The notes: generated by a model not told the origin, from the sequence alone. 8,552 nt of DNA from Oscillospiraceae bacterium (GCA_016290695.1 JAEEUX010000100.1:1-8552), one strand, 5' to 3'. Counted from the stretch's first letter, positions 1-7,119 are shown. Made by a program: numbers and translations.

Positions 1-1
1 C

Positions 2-718
2 AACGATAACAACGAAAACGGCGAATTTACCGAAGATACTCCGGCGACGTTCCAGCTCCGGGATGATATAATTCGTCTCGGTTCATCAACGGCCAAATCC
101 GAGCGCGGCTGCATACACTGTCTCACAATAGTCGGTCAGATAGAGGGGCACATGATACTTCCCGCAAACAACAAAACGACGAAGTATGAACACATTATGC
201 CCATGCTCGCGGCAGTTGAGGAAAGCGAGGATATAGACGCGCTTCTTATTCTGCTCAATACCGTCGGCGGTGACGTGGAGGCGGGACTCGGCCTTGCCGA
301 GCTTATTTCCGGCATGACGAAGCCGACGGCCTCGCTCGTTTTGGGCGGCGGGCACAGTATCGGCGTGCCGCTGGCAGTTTCGGCAAAACGCTCATTTATA
401 GCGCCATCGGCGGCGATGACGATACACCCTGTCCGGCTCAACGGCCTCGTTATCGGCGTTCCGCAAACTTACAGTTATTTTGAAAAGATTCAGGAGCGCA
501 TAACCGCGTTTATTACCTCCAATTCCAAGATAAAGGAAGAGGTCCTAATCAAGCTCATGATGGCGACAGGCGAGCTTGCAACCGATGTTGGAAGCGTAAT
601 ATACGGCGAACGTGCCGTTGAGATTGGCCTTATTGACCAGCTCGGCGGCCTGTCCGACGCGCTTGAATACCTGCACGGAGAGATAGATAAACGGCGAGGG
701 AAAAAAGATTTGCCTTAA
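2..718 (+). CDS. tepA: TepA-type ClpP-fold serine protease (5' partial)
   Basis: This is a ClpP/crotonase-fold peptidase of the TepA (translocation-enhancing protein, YmfB) group. In Bacillus, TepA has been linked to protein export or signal-peptide degradation; its real substrates are uncertain. The frame is open from base 2 with no ATG, GTG or TTG before the ATG at 152. Conserved family sequence (IHCLTIVGQIEGH, visible residues 38-50) precedes that ATG, so the true start lies outside the window and 238 residues are visible. Family motifs include NTVGGDVEAG and LGGGHSIGVP, with the likely nucleophile Ser119 in HSIG. TIHPVR supplies His142, and Asp195 in ATDVG is a plausible third catalytic residue. 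YGERAVEIGLID is the typical ClpP-family C-terminal motif. The first 25 visible residues are rich in Asn and Glu. There is no Clp ATPase gene nearby. ftsK follows 59 bp downstream, the same order as tepA-spoIIIE in Bacillus, which supports the name. The length matches the family, so little is missing. Confidence 0.9.
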   Translation, partial: NDNNENGEFTEDTPATFQLRDDIIRLGSSTAKSERGCIHCLTIVGQIEGHMILPANNKTTKYEHIMPMLAAVEESEDIDALLILLNTVGGDVEAGLGLAELISGMTKPTASLVLGGGHSIGVPLAVSAKRSFIAPSAAMTIHPVRLNGLVIGVPQTYSYFEKIQERITAFITSNSKIKEEVLIKLMMATGELATDVGSVIYGERAVEIGLIDQLGGLSDALEYLHGEIDKRRGKKDLP

Positions 719-738
719 CTATGCAGAAGTGATATAAT
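710..738 (+). promoter_or_regulatory. Sigma-A promoter of ftsK, extended -10
   Basis: A perfect -10 hexamer TATAAT (733-738) is preceded by TG at 730-731, an extended -10. TTGCCT at 710-715 lies exactly 17 bp upstream and matches four of six -35 consensus bases. The -35 overlaps the last codons and stop of tepA, so ftsK can be transcribed independently of tepA. Initiation near 745 would give a leader of about 30 nt. ATGCAG occurs twice, at 721-726 and 741-746, flanking the -10; its meaning is unknown. Confidence 0.75.
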
Positions 739-777
739 TAATGCAGTATCTATAAACATTTTAAAGGTGGCCCATAA

Positions 778-3405
778 ATGCCTGCAAATAAAAAAGCACC
801 CGCAAAAAAACCAAGCGGTAAGAAAAAGAGCGCTCCAAAGGGCGCAAGTACAGCCCAAGCAAGGAAAAAACAGCCGAAGCGCCGCGAAATCGGCGCTCTC
901 GTCTGCGTTTTCCTCTGCATACTCACCTTCGCGGGGTATTTCAGCTCCGATGGATGGGCGATTGACGTTTTTAGAAAATTCATCGGAGGGCTCGTCGGAA
1001 AGGGCTTTTACATTCTTCCTCCGGCTTTTCTGCTCGCGGCGTACATACTCATTTTCCACAGAGGACGTCCCGTCAGATTCAGAGTCTTCTGCTCAATGAT
1101 GCTCCCGGTTGTTATCGGCGCGATGCTTCATCTGTTTAGCTGCACGACGGAGTTCAAATGGGAAAGCGGACTTATCCCGGCTTTGTATTCAAGCGGCATT
1201 GCCGAGGGGAGCGCCTGCAGCGGCGGCGTGATCGGCGGCATTATAGCGCTCTCGTTCAAGACGCTTTTCGGCAGCATCGTTTCTTCCGTAATCCTTATCG
1301 TCGCGCTCCTTTTCCTGCTTATTGCGGCCTTCAATATTTCCATTCCCGCCATTGTTGACTGGTTCCGTGGCAGGGAACGCGCGGAATATGAATATATCCC
1401 AGAACCGGAAAAGCCTCGCCCGGAGAAGCGTAAGGCTGCCCCGCCTGCGGATAATTTTGCACCGGAGGAACCTAAACACGCTAAGACTGCCGAGGATAAC
1501 AAGGCTCGTTCCGGGCGTGTTATAGATTTCCCGGTAGACGGGCCGATAAGCGCCGATGCAGAAAACGCGCCCAGGAAGGAAGAGAAAAAATCTTTCTTCA
1601 ACAGAACCCCCGCAGTTCCCACGCCGGATAAAATCATCAGCGAACACGGCGTCCCCGTTTCCGCGCAGGAACCAATAAAACCCGAGCCGGAAAAGGCGCC
1701 TGCCGCAGTCGATTCCGCAGCTGTCAATCCCGGCGAGTTCAAGCCGCTTCAGGAGGAGCTTGAAGAAAAACGCGCCGAAAAGCTGCGCGAGGAGGCGGAG
1801 CTGAAGGCCGCGTCAGAGCAGGTCGCTCAGGAAATCGAGGGCAGCCTCGAGACCGCGACGGAAGAATATATCTATCCGCCCACCGATCTTTTGGCGCCTC
1901 CTGCTGTTTCTGCGGCAGGGGACGGCAAAACCGAAGTCGAAATGAATTCCCGCCGCCTTGAGGCGACAATCCAAAGCTTCGGCATTAACGCAAGCCTTTG
2001 CGGAGTTACGCGCGGCCCGTCGGTAACGAGATACGAGGTCGAGCTCGAGCAGGGCGTTAAGCTTGCCAAGCTCACAAATCTTGCCGATGATATCGCGCTT
2101 TCGCTCGGGGCAACGGGCGTTAGAATAGCGCCAATCCCGAATAAAATTTCCATTGTCGGTATCGAAGTGCCGAACAAGGTCGTAAACGTCGTCGCGCTGC
2201 GTGAAATCATCGAATCGCCGGAGTTTACGGAGAAAAAATCGAAACTGAGCTTTGCCGTGGGTAAGGATATTTCCGGCAAGCCCATCGTCGGCGATATATC
2301 GAAGCTCCCGCATTTGCTCATTGCCGGAACTACCGGTTCCGGTAAGTCCGTTTGCATGAACTCGCTCATTCTGAGCCTGCTGTATAAGGCGTCGCCCGAG
2401 GAAGTGCGCCTTATTATGGTCGACCCAAAGATGGTGGAACTCGGAATTTATAACGAAATACCGCATCTCCTCATCCCCGTGGTTACCGACCCGAAAAAGG
2501 CCGCAGGCGCGCTGCAATGGGCCGTCGTCGAGATGCTCAAGCGTTATAAGCTTTTTTCCGATCTTGGGGTACGTGATCTTGCTTCCTATAACTCCGTAAT
2601 TATAAAAACAGAAGGCGGACAGACGATGCCGCAGATAGTCGTCCTCATAGACGAGCTTGCCGACCTCATGACCGTTGCTGCGAAGGATGTTGAGGAGTCT
2701 ATCTGCCGTATTGCTCAGATGGGACGCGCCTCGGGCATACATCTTGTTATAGCAACGCAGCGTCCTTCGGCCGATGTTATAACCGGCCTTATGAAGGCAA
2801 ATATTCCGTCTCGAATTGCTTTTGCGGTTCAGGACGCCATAAACTCCCGTATAATCCTCGATACTACAGGCGCAGAAAAACTTGTCGGCAAGGGCGATAT
2901 GCTCTATTTCCCGCTTGGCAGCGGAAAGCCGCAGCGCGTTCAGGGTACGTTCGTTACAGATGATGAGCGCGAAAAGATAGTGAATTTTGTTAAAGAGCGC
3001 AGCACTGCGCATTATTCTGAAAATATTCTTGAAGAAATCGAAAAGAACGCTGCGAAGGATAGCAAAGGCTCGAAGAAGGATGCGGATGACGCCCTTCCCG
3101 AAGTGGACGACGAGGTGGACGAGCTCTTCAACAGCGCCGTCGAGGTTATCCTCGAAACGAAACAGGCTTCCGTTTCCATGCTGCAAAGGCGCCTGAAGCT
3201 CGGCTATTCCCGCGCGGCAAGGCTCGTTGACCAGATGGAGCAGCGCGGAATACTCGGCCCCTTCGAGGGCTCTAAACCGAGGCAGATACTCATCACGCGC
3301 GAAAAATGGGACGAAATTCTTGGCATAGCTCCGGCAGCGCCTCAGCAGGAAGAAACGCCGCCCGAGGTACCCGCCGAAGACGCGCCCGAAGAGCAAAATG
3401 AATGA
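778..3405 (+). CDS. ftsK: DNA translocase FtsK/SpoIIIE
   Basis: This is the septum-located ATP-driven pump that moves chromosomal DNA through a closing division or sporulation septum (875 aa). Residues 1-37 form a Lys/Arg-rich tail with 14 basic residues. Hydrophobic membrane segments lie near 38-55, 71-93, 105-120 and 167-186, with a weaker one at 148-162. A long charged Pro/Glu/Ala/Lys linker spans about 200-385, with a probable coiled coil at 322-360. The motor follows: a FtsK alpha/beta region from about 387, Walker A GTTGSGKS (517-524), Walker B VVLIDELADL (621-630), and ATQRPSADVITG plus KANIPSRIAF as family signatures. The C-terminal gamma winged helix (about 780-840) has VSMLQRRLKLGYSRAARLVDQ sites, the DNA-orienting module. 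The start is set by AAAGGTGG at 763-770, 7 nt before the ATG. Whether it acts in vegetative division, sporulation or both cannot be read here; no second paralogue is visible in the window. A hairpin terminator follows directly. Confidence 0.95.
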   Translation: MPANKKAPAKKPSGKKKSAPKGASTAQARKKQPKRREIGALVCVFLCILTFAGYFSSDGWAIDVFRKFIGGLVGKGFYILPPAFLLAAYILIFHRGRPVRFRVFCSMMLPVVIGAMLHLFSCTTEFKWESGLIPALYSSGIAEGSACSGGVIGGIIALSFKTLFGSIVSSVILIVALLFLLIAAFNISIPAIVDWFRGRERAEYEYIPEPEKPRPEKRKAAPPADNFAPEEPKHAKTAEDNKARSGRVIDFPVDGPISADAENAPRKEEKKSFFNRTPAVPTPDKIISEHGVPVSAQEPIKPEPEKAPAAVDSAAVNPGEFKPLQEELEEKRAEKLREEAELKAASEQVAQEIEGSLETATEEYIYPPTDLLAPPAVSAAGDGKTEVEMNSRRLEATIQSFGINASLCGVTRGPSVTRYEVELEQGVKLAKLTNLADDIALSLGATGVRIAPIPNKISIVGIEVPNKVVNVVALREIIESPEFTEKKSKLSFAVGKDISGKPIVGDISKLPHLLIAGTTGSGKSVCMNSLILSLLYKASPEEVRLIMVDPKMVELGIYNEIPHLLIPVVTDPKKAAGALQWAVVEMLKRYKLFSDLGVRDLASYNSVIIKTEGGQTMPQIVVLIDELADLMTVAAKDVEESICRIAQMGRASGIHLVIATQRPSADVITGLMKANIPSRIAFAVQDAINSRIILDTTGAEKLVGKGDMLYFPLGSGKPQRVQGTFVTDDEREKIVNFVKERSTAHYSENILEEIEKNAAKDSKGSKKDADDALPEVDDEVDELFNSAVEVILETKQASVSMLQRRLKLGYSRAARLVDQMEQRGILGPFEGSKPRQILITREKWDEILGIAPAAPQQEETPPEVPAEDAPEEQNE

Positions 3406-3414
3406 CATTAGTAT

Positions 3415-3455
3415 AAGGCAGAACACCGAAAAATCCGGCGTTCTGCCTTTCGTTT
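3415..3455 (+). terminator. Intrinsic terminator of ftsK, shared by convergent ypeB
   Basis: AAGGCAGAAC (3415-3424) pairs perfectly with GTTCTGCCTT (3440-3449). After one A-C mismatch, CCG (3426-3428) pairs with CGG (3436-3438). TTTCGTTT follows on the + strand. The hairpin lies between two converging genes, 9 bp past the ftsK stop and ending almost at the ypeB stop (3454-3456). It is symmetrical enough to serve both, but on the minus strand the following bases (AUACUAAUG) are U-poor, so ypeB termination there may be weaker. Confidence 0.85.
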
Positions 3456-4800
3456 ATATAGTCAGTATTCCGTTTTCGTTTTCGAGTAGAATGAGTATCT
3501 TTTCTTCCTCGCCGGTCTCTGCGTTTATATAGACGATATAATGATCGCCCGTGGCGTTTTCGCATTTGAATTCGTGGCAGAAAAGCTCATATTTCCCGGC
3601 GCTTGGTATTATGGCGAGTTCGTGCGAGAGTATTTTTAGCTCTTTTGAAACCTTAGCCGCCGCGTCATTTTCCGGGAAAATAGTATCCAGCAGCCGCCTT
3701 TCTGCGTGGCAGGAAACGAAGCCCGCCGCATCGTATGCGATTACAGAGCCGTCGTCAAGCGCGACGGAAACTTTTATGAGGTCCGGGTAACAAATATAAC
3801 CATCCTGAACCGGCGCGAAGTTTATAAGAATTGAGTTTTCGTATACTGTCCAATAACTGTCGCGAAGGCTGAGACCGAGCCGCGAGGAAAGAAAATCCTT
3901 AGCCTTATCCACTGCTTCATCGCGGCTGAGCCGATTTTCACCGTGCTCCTTCGTTTTTAAGAAAGAAAGAACCTCGCCGCCGCGTTTAGTTACGCTCACG
4001 TTCAGCGACCCGCGTTCATCCGTGAAACAATAGCAGGGGATGTCACCCGATGTTTCATAACTGAGAACTAAAGACTGAGAGTTTGTTTCACAGAATTTCG
4101 CGGCGCGAATTTTACATTCATCCTCCGATAATTCGTATCGTCCGCGCAGCAGCGCCGGGTCGTCGCTCTTTATATGCTGCGAAAACGGGCCGTCGTAAAT
4201 AAGCGTCGGAATCTCCGGGAACTCGTTTTCAAGGAGCATTATATCTGCTCCGAGAGTGCTTGCTTCGCCACGTTTGGCATCTGCCGCGCTCAGCTCGGAG
4301 AGCGCTATTTCACCGCTTTCGACAGCACTCTGCATATCGTTCAGGTTTTGCGATAATATCGCAGCAGCCTGACTGAGCGCCGAAAGGGTGGAACGTTCTT
4401 CGTCTGAAAGGAGCTTGCCGCCGGTGAGTTTTTTCAGCATCGAAAAGCTGTAATTACCCGTTCGCACAAGAAAGGCGGAGGTGTTATCGAGCGCGGAATC
4501 GGAAAATGGGAGCTCAGACAGGGCGCTGTGTGCCGTGGAGGAAGCCGCAAAAACATCCGTACAAAGCGAACTGAGCGCCGCGCCGGACTGGGAGTACAGC
4601 ATTTTTTGCAGGGAAGAATTCATTTCAAACACGCTTGAGCTGAGCGTACTGAAGGAGCGCGCGTAAGCGGAGTCGACAAGGCGTTCAAGCCTCTCTCGTT
4701 CGGTATGCTGCTTTCGCAGCTCAAGACCCAATATCGCAACAGTTCCCGCCACGATAATCGAAAGCGTTATGATAATGAATTTTGATACCGTTTTTTGCAT
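3454..4800 (-). CDS. ypeB: Spore germination protein YpeB
   Basis: YpeB is a spore membrane protein. In Bacillus it is needed for assembly and stability of the cortex-lytic enzyme SleB, which degrades spore cortex during germination. The product is 448 aa, the usual size. A single N-terminal membrane anchor (about 8-27) is followed by a helical region (30-185). The YpeB signature is present: ELPFSDSALDNTSAFL (96-111) with VRTGNYSFSMLKKL, then PTLIYDGPFSQHI (198-210). Three PepSY-like repeats follow at about 224-286, 292-365 and 372-442, including VTKRGGEVLSFL, YPDLIKVSVALDDG and YINAETGEEE. The start ATG lies 7 nt after GGGAGGG (4814-4808, minus strand). The gene is last in a gltX-lipoprotein-ypeB array. 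Its upstream neighbour is not sleB, unlike the sleB-ypeB pair of bacilli. The leader carries a candidate forespore promoter and a hairpin that hides the Shine-Dalgarno. Family assignment is strong; its role in this organism is inferred. Confidence 0.92.
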   Translation of the reverse strand: MQKTVSKFIIITLSIIVAGTVAILGLELRKQHTERERLERLVDSAYARSFSTLSSSVFEMNSSLQKMLYSQSGAALSSLCTDVFAASSTAHSALSELPFSDSALDNTSAFLVRTGNYSFSMLKKLTGGKLLSDEERSTLSALSQAAAILSQNLNDMQSAVESGEIALSELSAADAKRGEASTLGADIMLLENEFPEIPTLIYDGPFSQHIKSDDPALLRGRYELSEDECKIRAAKFCETNSQSLVLSYETSGDIPCYCFTDERGSLNVSVTKRGGEVLSFLKTKEHGENRLSRDEAVDKAKDFLSSRLGLSLRDSYWTVYENSILINFAPVQDGYICYPDLIKVSVALDDGSVIAYDAAGFVSCHAERRLLDTIFPENDAAAKVSKELKILSHELAIIPSAGKYELFCHEFKCENATGDHYIVYINAETGEEEKILILLENENGILTI

Positions 4801-4804
4801 GTAA

Positions 4805-4866
4805 AAGCCCTCCCGCAGCAGAAATACCGCATTAATACGAATAGTATTTCCTGCACAGGAGGGCTT
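4805..4866 (-). promoter_or_regulatory. Long hairpin sequestering the ypeB Shine-Dalgarno
   Basis: In RNA read leftward from the lipoprotein gene, AAGCCCUCC (4866-4858) pairs perfectly with GGAGGGCUU (4813-4805). GCAG (4854-4851) pairs with CUGC (4818-4815), and GAAAUAC (4850-4844) pairs with GUAUUUC (4827-4821). That is about 20 pairs with two small bulges and a 16-nt loop (4843-4828). The right arm is the ypeB Shine-Dalgarno GGGAGGG, and the AUG begins 5 nt after the stem. The structure could also end transcription of the upstream gene, but only four Us follow, so blocking translation is at least as likely. The pairing is read directly; its effect is inferred. Confidence 0.75.
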
Positions 4867-4872
4867 AATTCA
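4842..4872 (-). promoter_or_regulatory. Candidate forespore (sigma-F/sigma-G type) promoter of ypeB
   Basis: On the minus strand, GAATT (4871-4867) resembles the -35 class GHATR of forespore sigma factors (4 of 5). After 15 nt comes GGAAATACTA (4851-4842), which fits the sigma-F -10 pattern GGnrAnAmTw. The same bases read as AATACTA after an 18-nt spacer, one change from the sigma-G -10 CATACTA. Initiation is expected near 4836-4834, in the hairpin loop, giving a short leader with an exposed Shine-Dalgarno. sleB-ypeB of Bacillus is sigma-G dependent, which agrees. Consensus matching in 72 bp can occur by chance. Confidence 0.5.
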
Positions 4873-5565
4873 TTATTTAATTAAAACTGTGTCACACATT
4901 GCGGTGAACCACGCAATATTTTCGTCGTTTTTCTCTGTCGAGCTGAAAACGGAATAAACCGTGCCGCTTCCGGCTTCGACAAGGAATGCTTCAGCGTACT
5001 GATCAAAGTTCGAGGCGACTATTTTTTGCGAGGATACAGCGTTTTTACCAAAGCTGGAATAATTCATGAACTCAACATCCATAAAGTCGATATAGCTGTC
5101 TATGAACGAGGGCATGAGCTCTGTGGGAGAAACGTCAGGCACGTAGCCGATTTCCATGAAGGTGAGCGGCGAAGCATCCTCAGCGACGGGCGTGAACCGG
5201 TATTTATAATCCGTGACGGTACTATCATATTTTTCCGCATCGAAAAAAAACTCCAATTCCGGCGCAATCGCACCTTCCGCAAGAGGCGCGGAATACTTTA
5301 CTGCCTGAAAAGCGACTTCCGTGCCGTTTACGATGGCGACAAGCTCCTTTTTGTAGCCGAAATTAATATTCTCGTCCGGCACCTTCGCCGTGGGCTCGGG
5401 AGATAATTCAGGGGACACGGGCGAATCTGTCGGTTCAGTTTCACCGGGAGTTGCCTCCGGCGACGCCGTGACATCCGCTTCTTCAAGCGGAGCTTCCTTG
5501 GGAGAACAGCTGCAGAGAAAAATGAAAGCGAGCGTTAATAGGAACGCTATTGAGCATCTTTTCAT
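4873..5565 (-). CDS. Putative lipoprotein of unknown function
   Basis: I do not recognise this 230-aa protein. A lipoprotein signal is clear: Lys-Arg at residues 2-3, a hydrophobic stretch at 5-17, then the lipobox-like LCSC with Cys20 as the probable lipid-modified residue (Cys18 is an alternative). Residues 21-66 form a low-complexity tether rich in Pro, Glu, Ser and Thr with repeated S/T-P-E units. A compact acidic domain follows (about 67-230), with alternating beta-type segments and aromatic residues, including YVPDVSPTEL and a C-terminal stretch near 188-230 ending AWFTAMCDTVLIK. This vaguely recalls PsbP/Mog1-like lipoprotein domains, but I would not assign it. It starts 5 nt after the gltX stop, with AAAGGA (5580-5575) inside the end of gltX, so the two are probably co-transcribed and translationally coupled. 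ypeB begins 72 bp downstream. It should sit on the outer face of the cytoplasmic membrane; a link to spores is only positional. Confidence 0.8.
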   Translation of the reverse strand: MKRCSIAFLLTLAFIFLCSCSPKEAPLEEADVTASPEATPGETEPTDSPVSPELSPEPTAKVPDENINFGYKKELVAIVNGTEVAFQAVKYSAPLAEGAIAPELEFFFDAEKYDSTVTDYKYRFTPVAEDASPLTFMEIGYVPDVSPTELMPSFIDSYIDFMDVEFMNYSSFGKNAVSSQKIVASNFDQYAEAFLVEAGSGTVYSVFSSTEKNDENIAWFTAMCDTVLIK

Positions 5566-5579
5566 AAGGATTATTCCTT
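5566..5579 (-). promoter_or_regulatory. Small hairpin over the lipoprotein Shine-Dalgarno, gltX stop in loop
   Basis: Read leftward, AAGGA (5579-5575) and TCCTT (5570-5566) are exact complements separated by ATAA. The left arm is the lipoprotein Shine-Dalgarno, the loop holds the gltX stop codon UAA (5573-5571), and the start codon follows the right arm directly. A ribosome ending gltX would melt the stem, as in translational coupling. With five pairs, two of them G-C, the hairpin is weak on its own. Confidence 0.45.
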
Positions 5580-7064
5580 TCGTTCGGCAAGGAAAGCGCT
5601 CAGAAGAGCAACACCCTTGTCGATACGTTTCATTGTTTCATCTTTTCCGAGAAGGTAAGCAATTTCAAAAGCGCCGCCGGGGGTTACGGTCTGGCCGGAG
5701 ATGGCTATTCGGAGCGGCCAAAGGAGTTTGGCGTTTTTGATTTCGTTAGCCTCGGCGTAGGCGATAAGCTTGTCGTGAATGTTTTCCTGTGTCCATACGT
5801 CGATGCCTTCGAGGATGGGCTTGACGGAATTGAGCATCTCGAGAGACACAGCCTCGTCCGTCTTGGACTTTTTGTTTACATAGAGCTCGGTGCCGTAATC
5901 GGGAAGGGAGGCAAGGAAGGTGAGCTGCTCGGGAATGTCAGTGAGCTTTTCGCAGCGTTGCTGCAGAAGAGAAGCGATAAGCTCGCAGTCCATACCGTCG
6001 GGAACAGCCTTCGTGATATAGGGTCTTGCAAGCTCAAGAAATTTCTCGGGACTGAGCGCGCGTATGTATTCGCTGTTGAAATATGTAAGCTTAACAATGT
6101 CAAATATAGCAGGGGACTTGGAAATACCCTTTAAATCAAACGCTTCCGCAAGCTCGGAGAGACTGAATATTTCGCGTTCACCGGCGGGGCTCCAGCCGAG
6201 AAGAGCGATATAATTTATTATCGCCTCACGCAGATAACCCTGTGCGAGAAGGTCATCATAAGTCGGGTCGCCGTGGCGCTTGCTGAGCTTATGCTGAGCG
6301 TCACGCATGACGGGGGAGCAGTGGATATAAACCGGCGGCTCCCAGCCAAAACCTTCGTAGAGAAGATTATATTTCGGCGTAGAGGAAAGGTACTCCGTTC
6401 CGCGGACTACATGGGTTATGCCCATGAGATGGTCGTCAATGACGTTTGCAAAATTATAGGTGGGAAGACCGTCGCGCTTCATGAGCACCTGATCGTCAAG
6501 GTCGGCATTCGGCGCGCTTATATCGCCGAATATTTCGTCGTGAAACGTCGTGCTGCCCTCATGCGGAATTTTCTGGCGGATAACGTAAGGCTCGCCAGCG
6601 GCGGCGCGTCTATCCGATTCTTCCTTAGTCAGGCTGCGGCAGGGATCCTCCGCGCGGTCAAAATTGCCGCTGTCCTCCTCCGACTCTGTTTTTTCGCAGA
6701 AGCAGCGATAGGCGCAGCCTTTTTCAACTAAAAGCTCTGCAAATGGCATATAGAGCCCTCTGCGCTCAGTCTGAACATAGGGGGCGACGGGGCCGCCGAT
6801 ATCCGGGCCCTCGTCCCATGTAAGCCCCGCGTCACGAAGAGAAGAATAAATAACGTCCGTCGCGCCCTCAACAAAGCGCTCCTGGTCGGTATCTTCGATT
6901 CTGAGTATGAATTTTCCGCCTGCTTTGCGCGCGATAAGCCAAGTGTAAAGAGCGGTTCTTATGCCGCCGACGTGCATATAACCCGTAGGGCTGGGCGCAA
7001 AACGGGTTCTTACCTCGCCGTGCGGAATTTTAGCCTCAAGCTCCTCAAAAAACTTCATATCCAT
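5571..7064 (-). CDS. gltX: Glutamyl-tRNA synthetase
   Basis: A class I aminoacyl-tRNA synthetase that charges tRNA(Glu) with glutamate in the cytoplasm. In many Firmicutes it also charges tRNA(Gln) for later amidation; no GatCAB gene is visible here to judge that. The product is 497 aa, full length. The Rossmann-fold catalytic domain shows RFAPSPTGYMHVGGIRTAL (21-39) with HVGG as the HIGH signature, and LRIEDTDQER (54-63). A candidate zinc site is Cys121-x-Cys123 with Cys142. NFANVIDDHLMGITHVVRGTE (204-224) is a family block, and KLSKRHG (259-265) is the KMSKS loop. The anticodon-binding helical region runs from about 320 to the end. The ATG at 7064 was chosen because AAAGGA (7079-7074) lies 9 nt upstream; a second ATG two codons later would be spaced 15 nt. 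A consensus promoter lies upstream. No T-box signature is seen in the roughly 50-nt leader. It heads an array with the lipoprotein and ypeB. Confidence 0.97.
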   Translation of the reverse strand: MDMKFFEELEAKIPHGEVRTRFAPSPTGYMHVGGIRTALYTWLIARKAGGKFILRIEDTDQERFVEGATDVIYSSLRDAGLTWDEGPDIGGPVAPYVQTERRGLYMPFAELLVEKGCAYRCFCEKTESEEDSGNFDRAEDPCRSLTKEESDRRAAAGEPYVIRQKIPHEGSTTFHDEIFGDISAPNADLDDQVLMKRDGLPTYNFANVIDDHLMGITHVVRGTEYLSSTPKYNLLYEGFGWEPPVYIHCSPVMRDAQHKLSKRHGDPTYDDLLAQGYLREAIINYIALLGWSPAGEREIFSLSELAEAFDLKGISKSPAIFDIVKLTYFNSEYIRALSPEKFLELARPYITKAVPDGMDCELIASLLQQRCEKLTDIPEQLTFLASLPDYGTELYVNKKSKTDEAVSLEMLNSVKPILEGIDVWTQENIHDKLIAYAEANEIKNAKLLWPLRIAISGQTVTPGGAFEIAYLLGKDETMKRIDKGVALLSAFLAERKE

Positions 7065-7119
7065 AATATAATATCCTTTCGGGAAGAAAATTGTCTAAAT
7101 AAGCATACTTCTTTAATTT

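Noticed and set aside
152..154. The ATG at 152 as the tepA start
   Set aside because: Conserved TepA-family sequence is encoded upstream in the same frame, and no ribosome-binding site precedes this ATG at proper spacing, so the gene begins outside the window.
803..812. An A7 run early in ftsK as a programmed frameshift site
   Set aside because: The zero frame continues into a full-length, motif-complete FtsK. The other frame gives only a short meaningless product, and no stimulatory structure was evident.
1128..1742. Long minus-strand open frames opposite the ftsK membrane and linker region
   Set aside because: They are low-complexity Ser/Gly/Ala-rich translations of the reverse strand with no start signal, and they overlap intact ftsK.
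1813..3426. A 537-codon open frame antisense to ftsK
   Set aside because: It lies wholly opposite a certain gene, shows no recognisable domain or convincing ribosome site, and its composition is what the complementary strand of biased codons produces.
7065..7113. A T-box or riboswitch in the gltX leader
   Set aside because: The leader is only about 50 nt from the predicted start, and no T-box core sequence or terminator/antiterminator pair is present.
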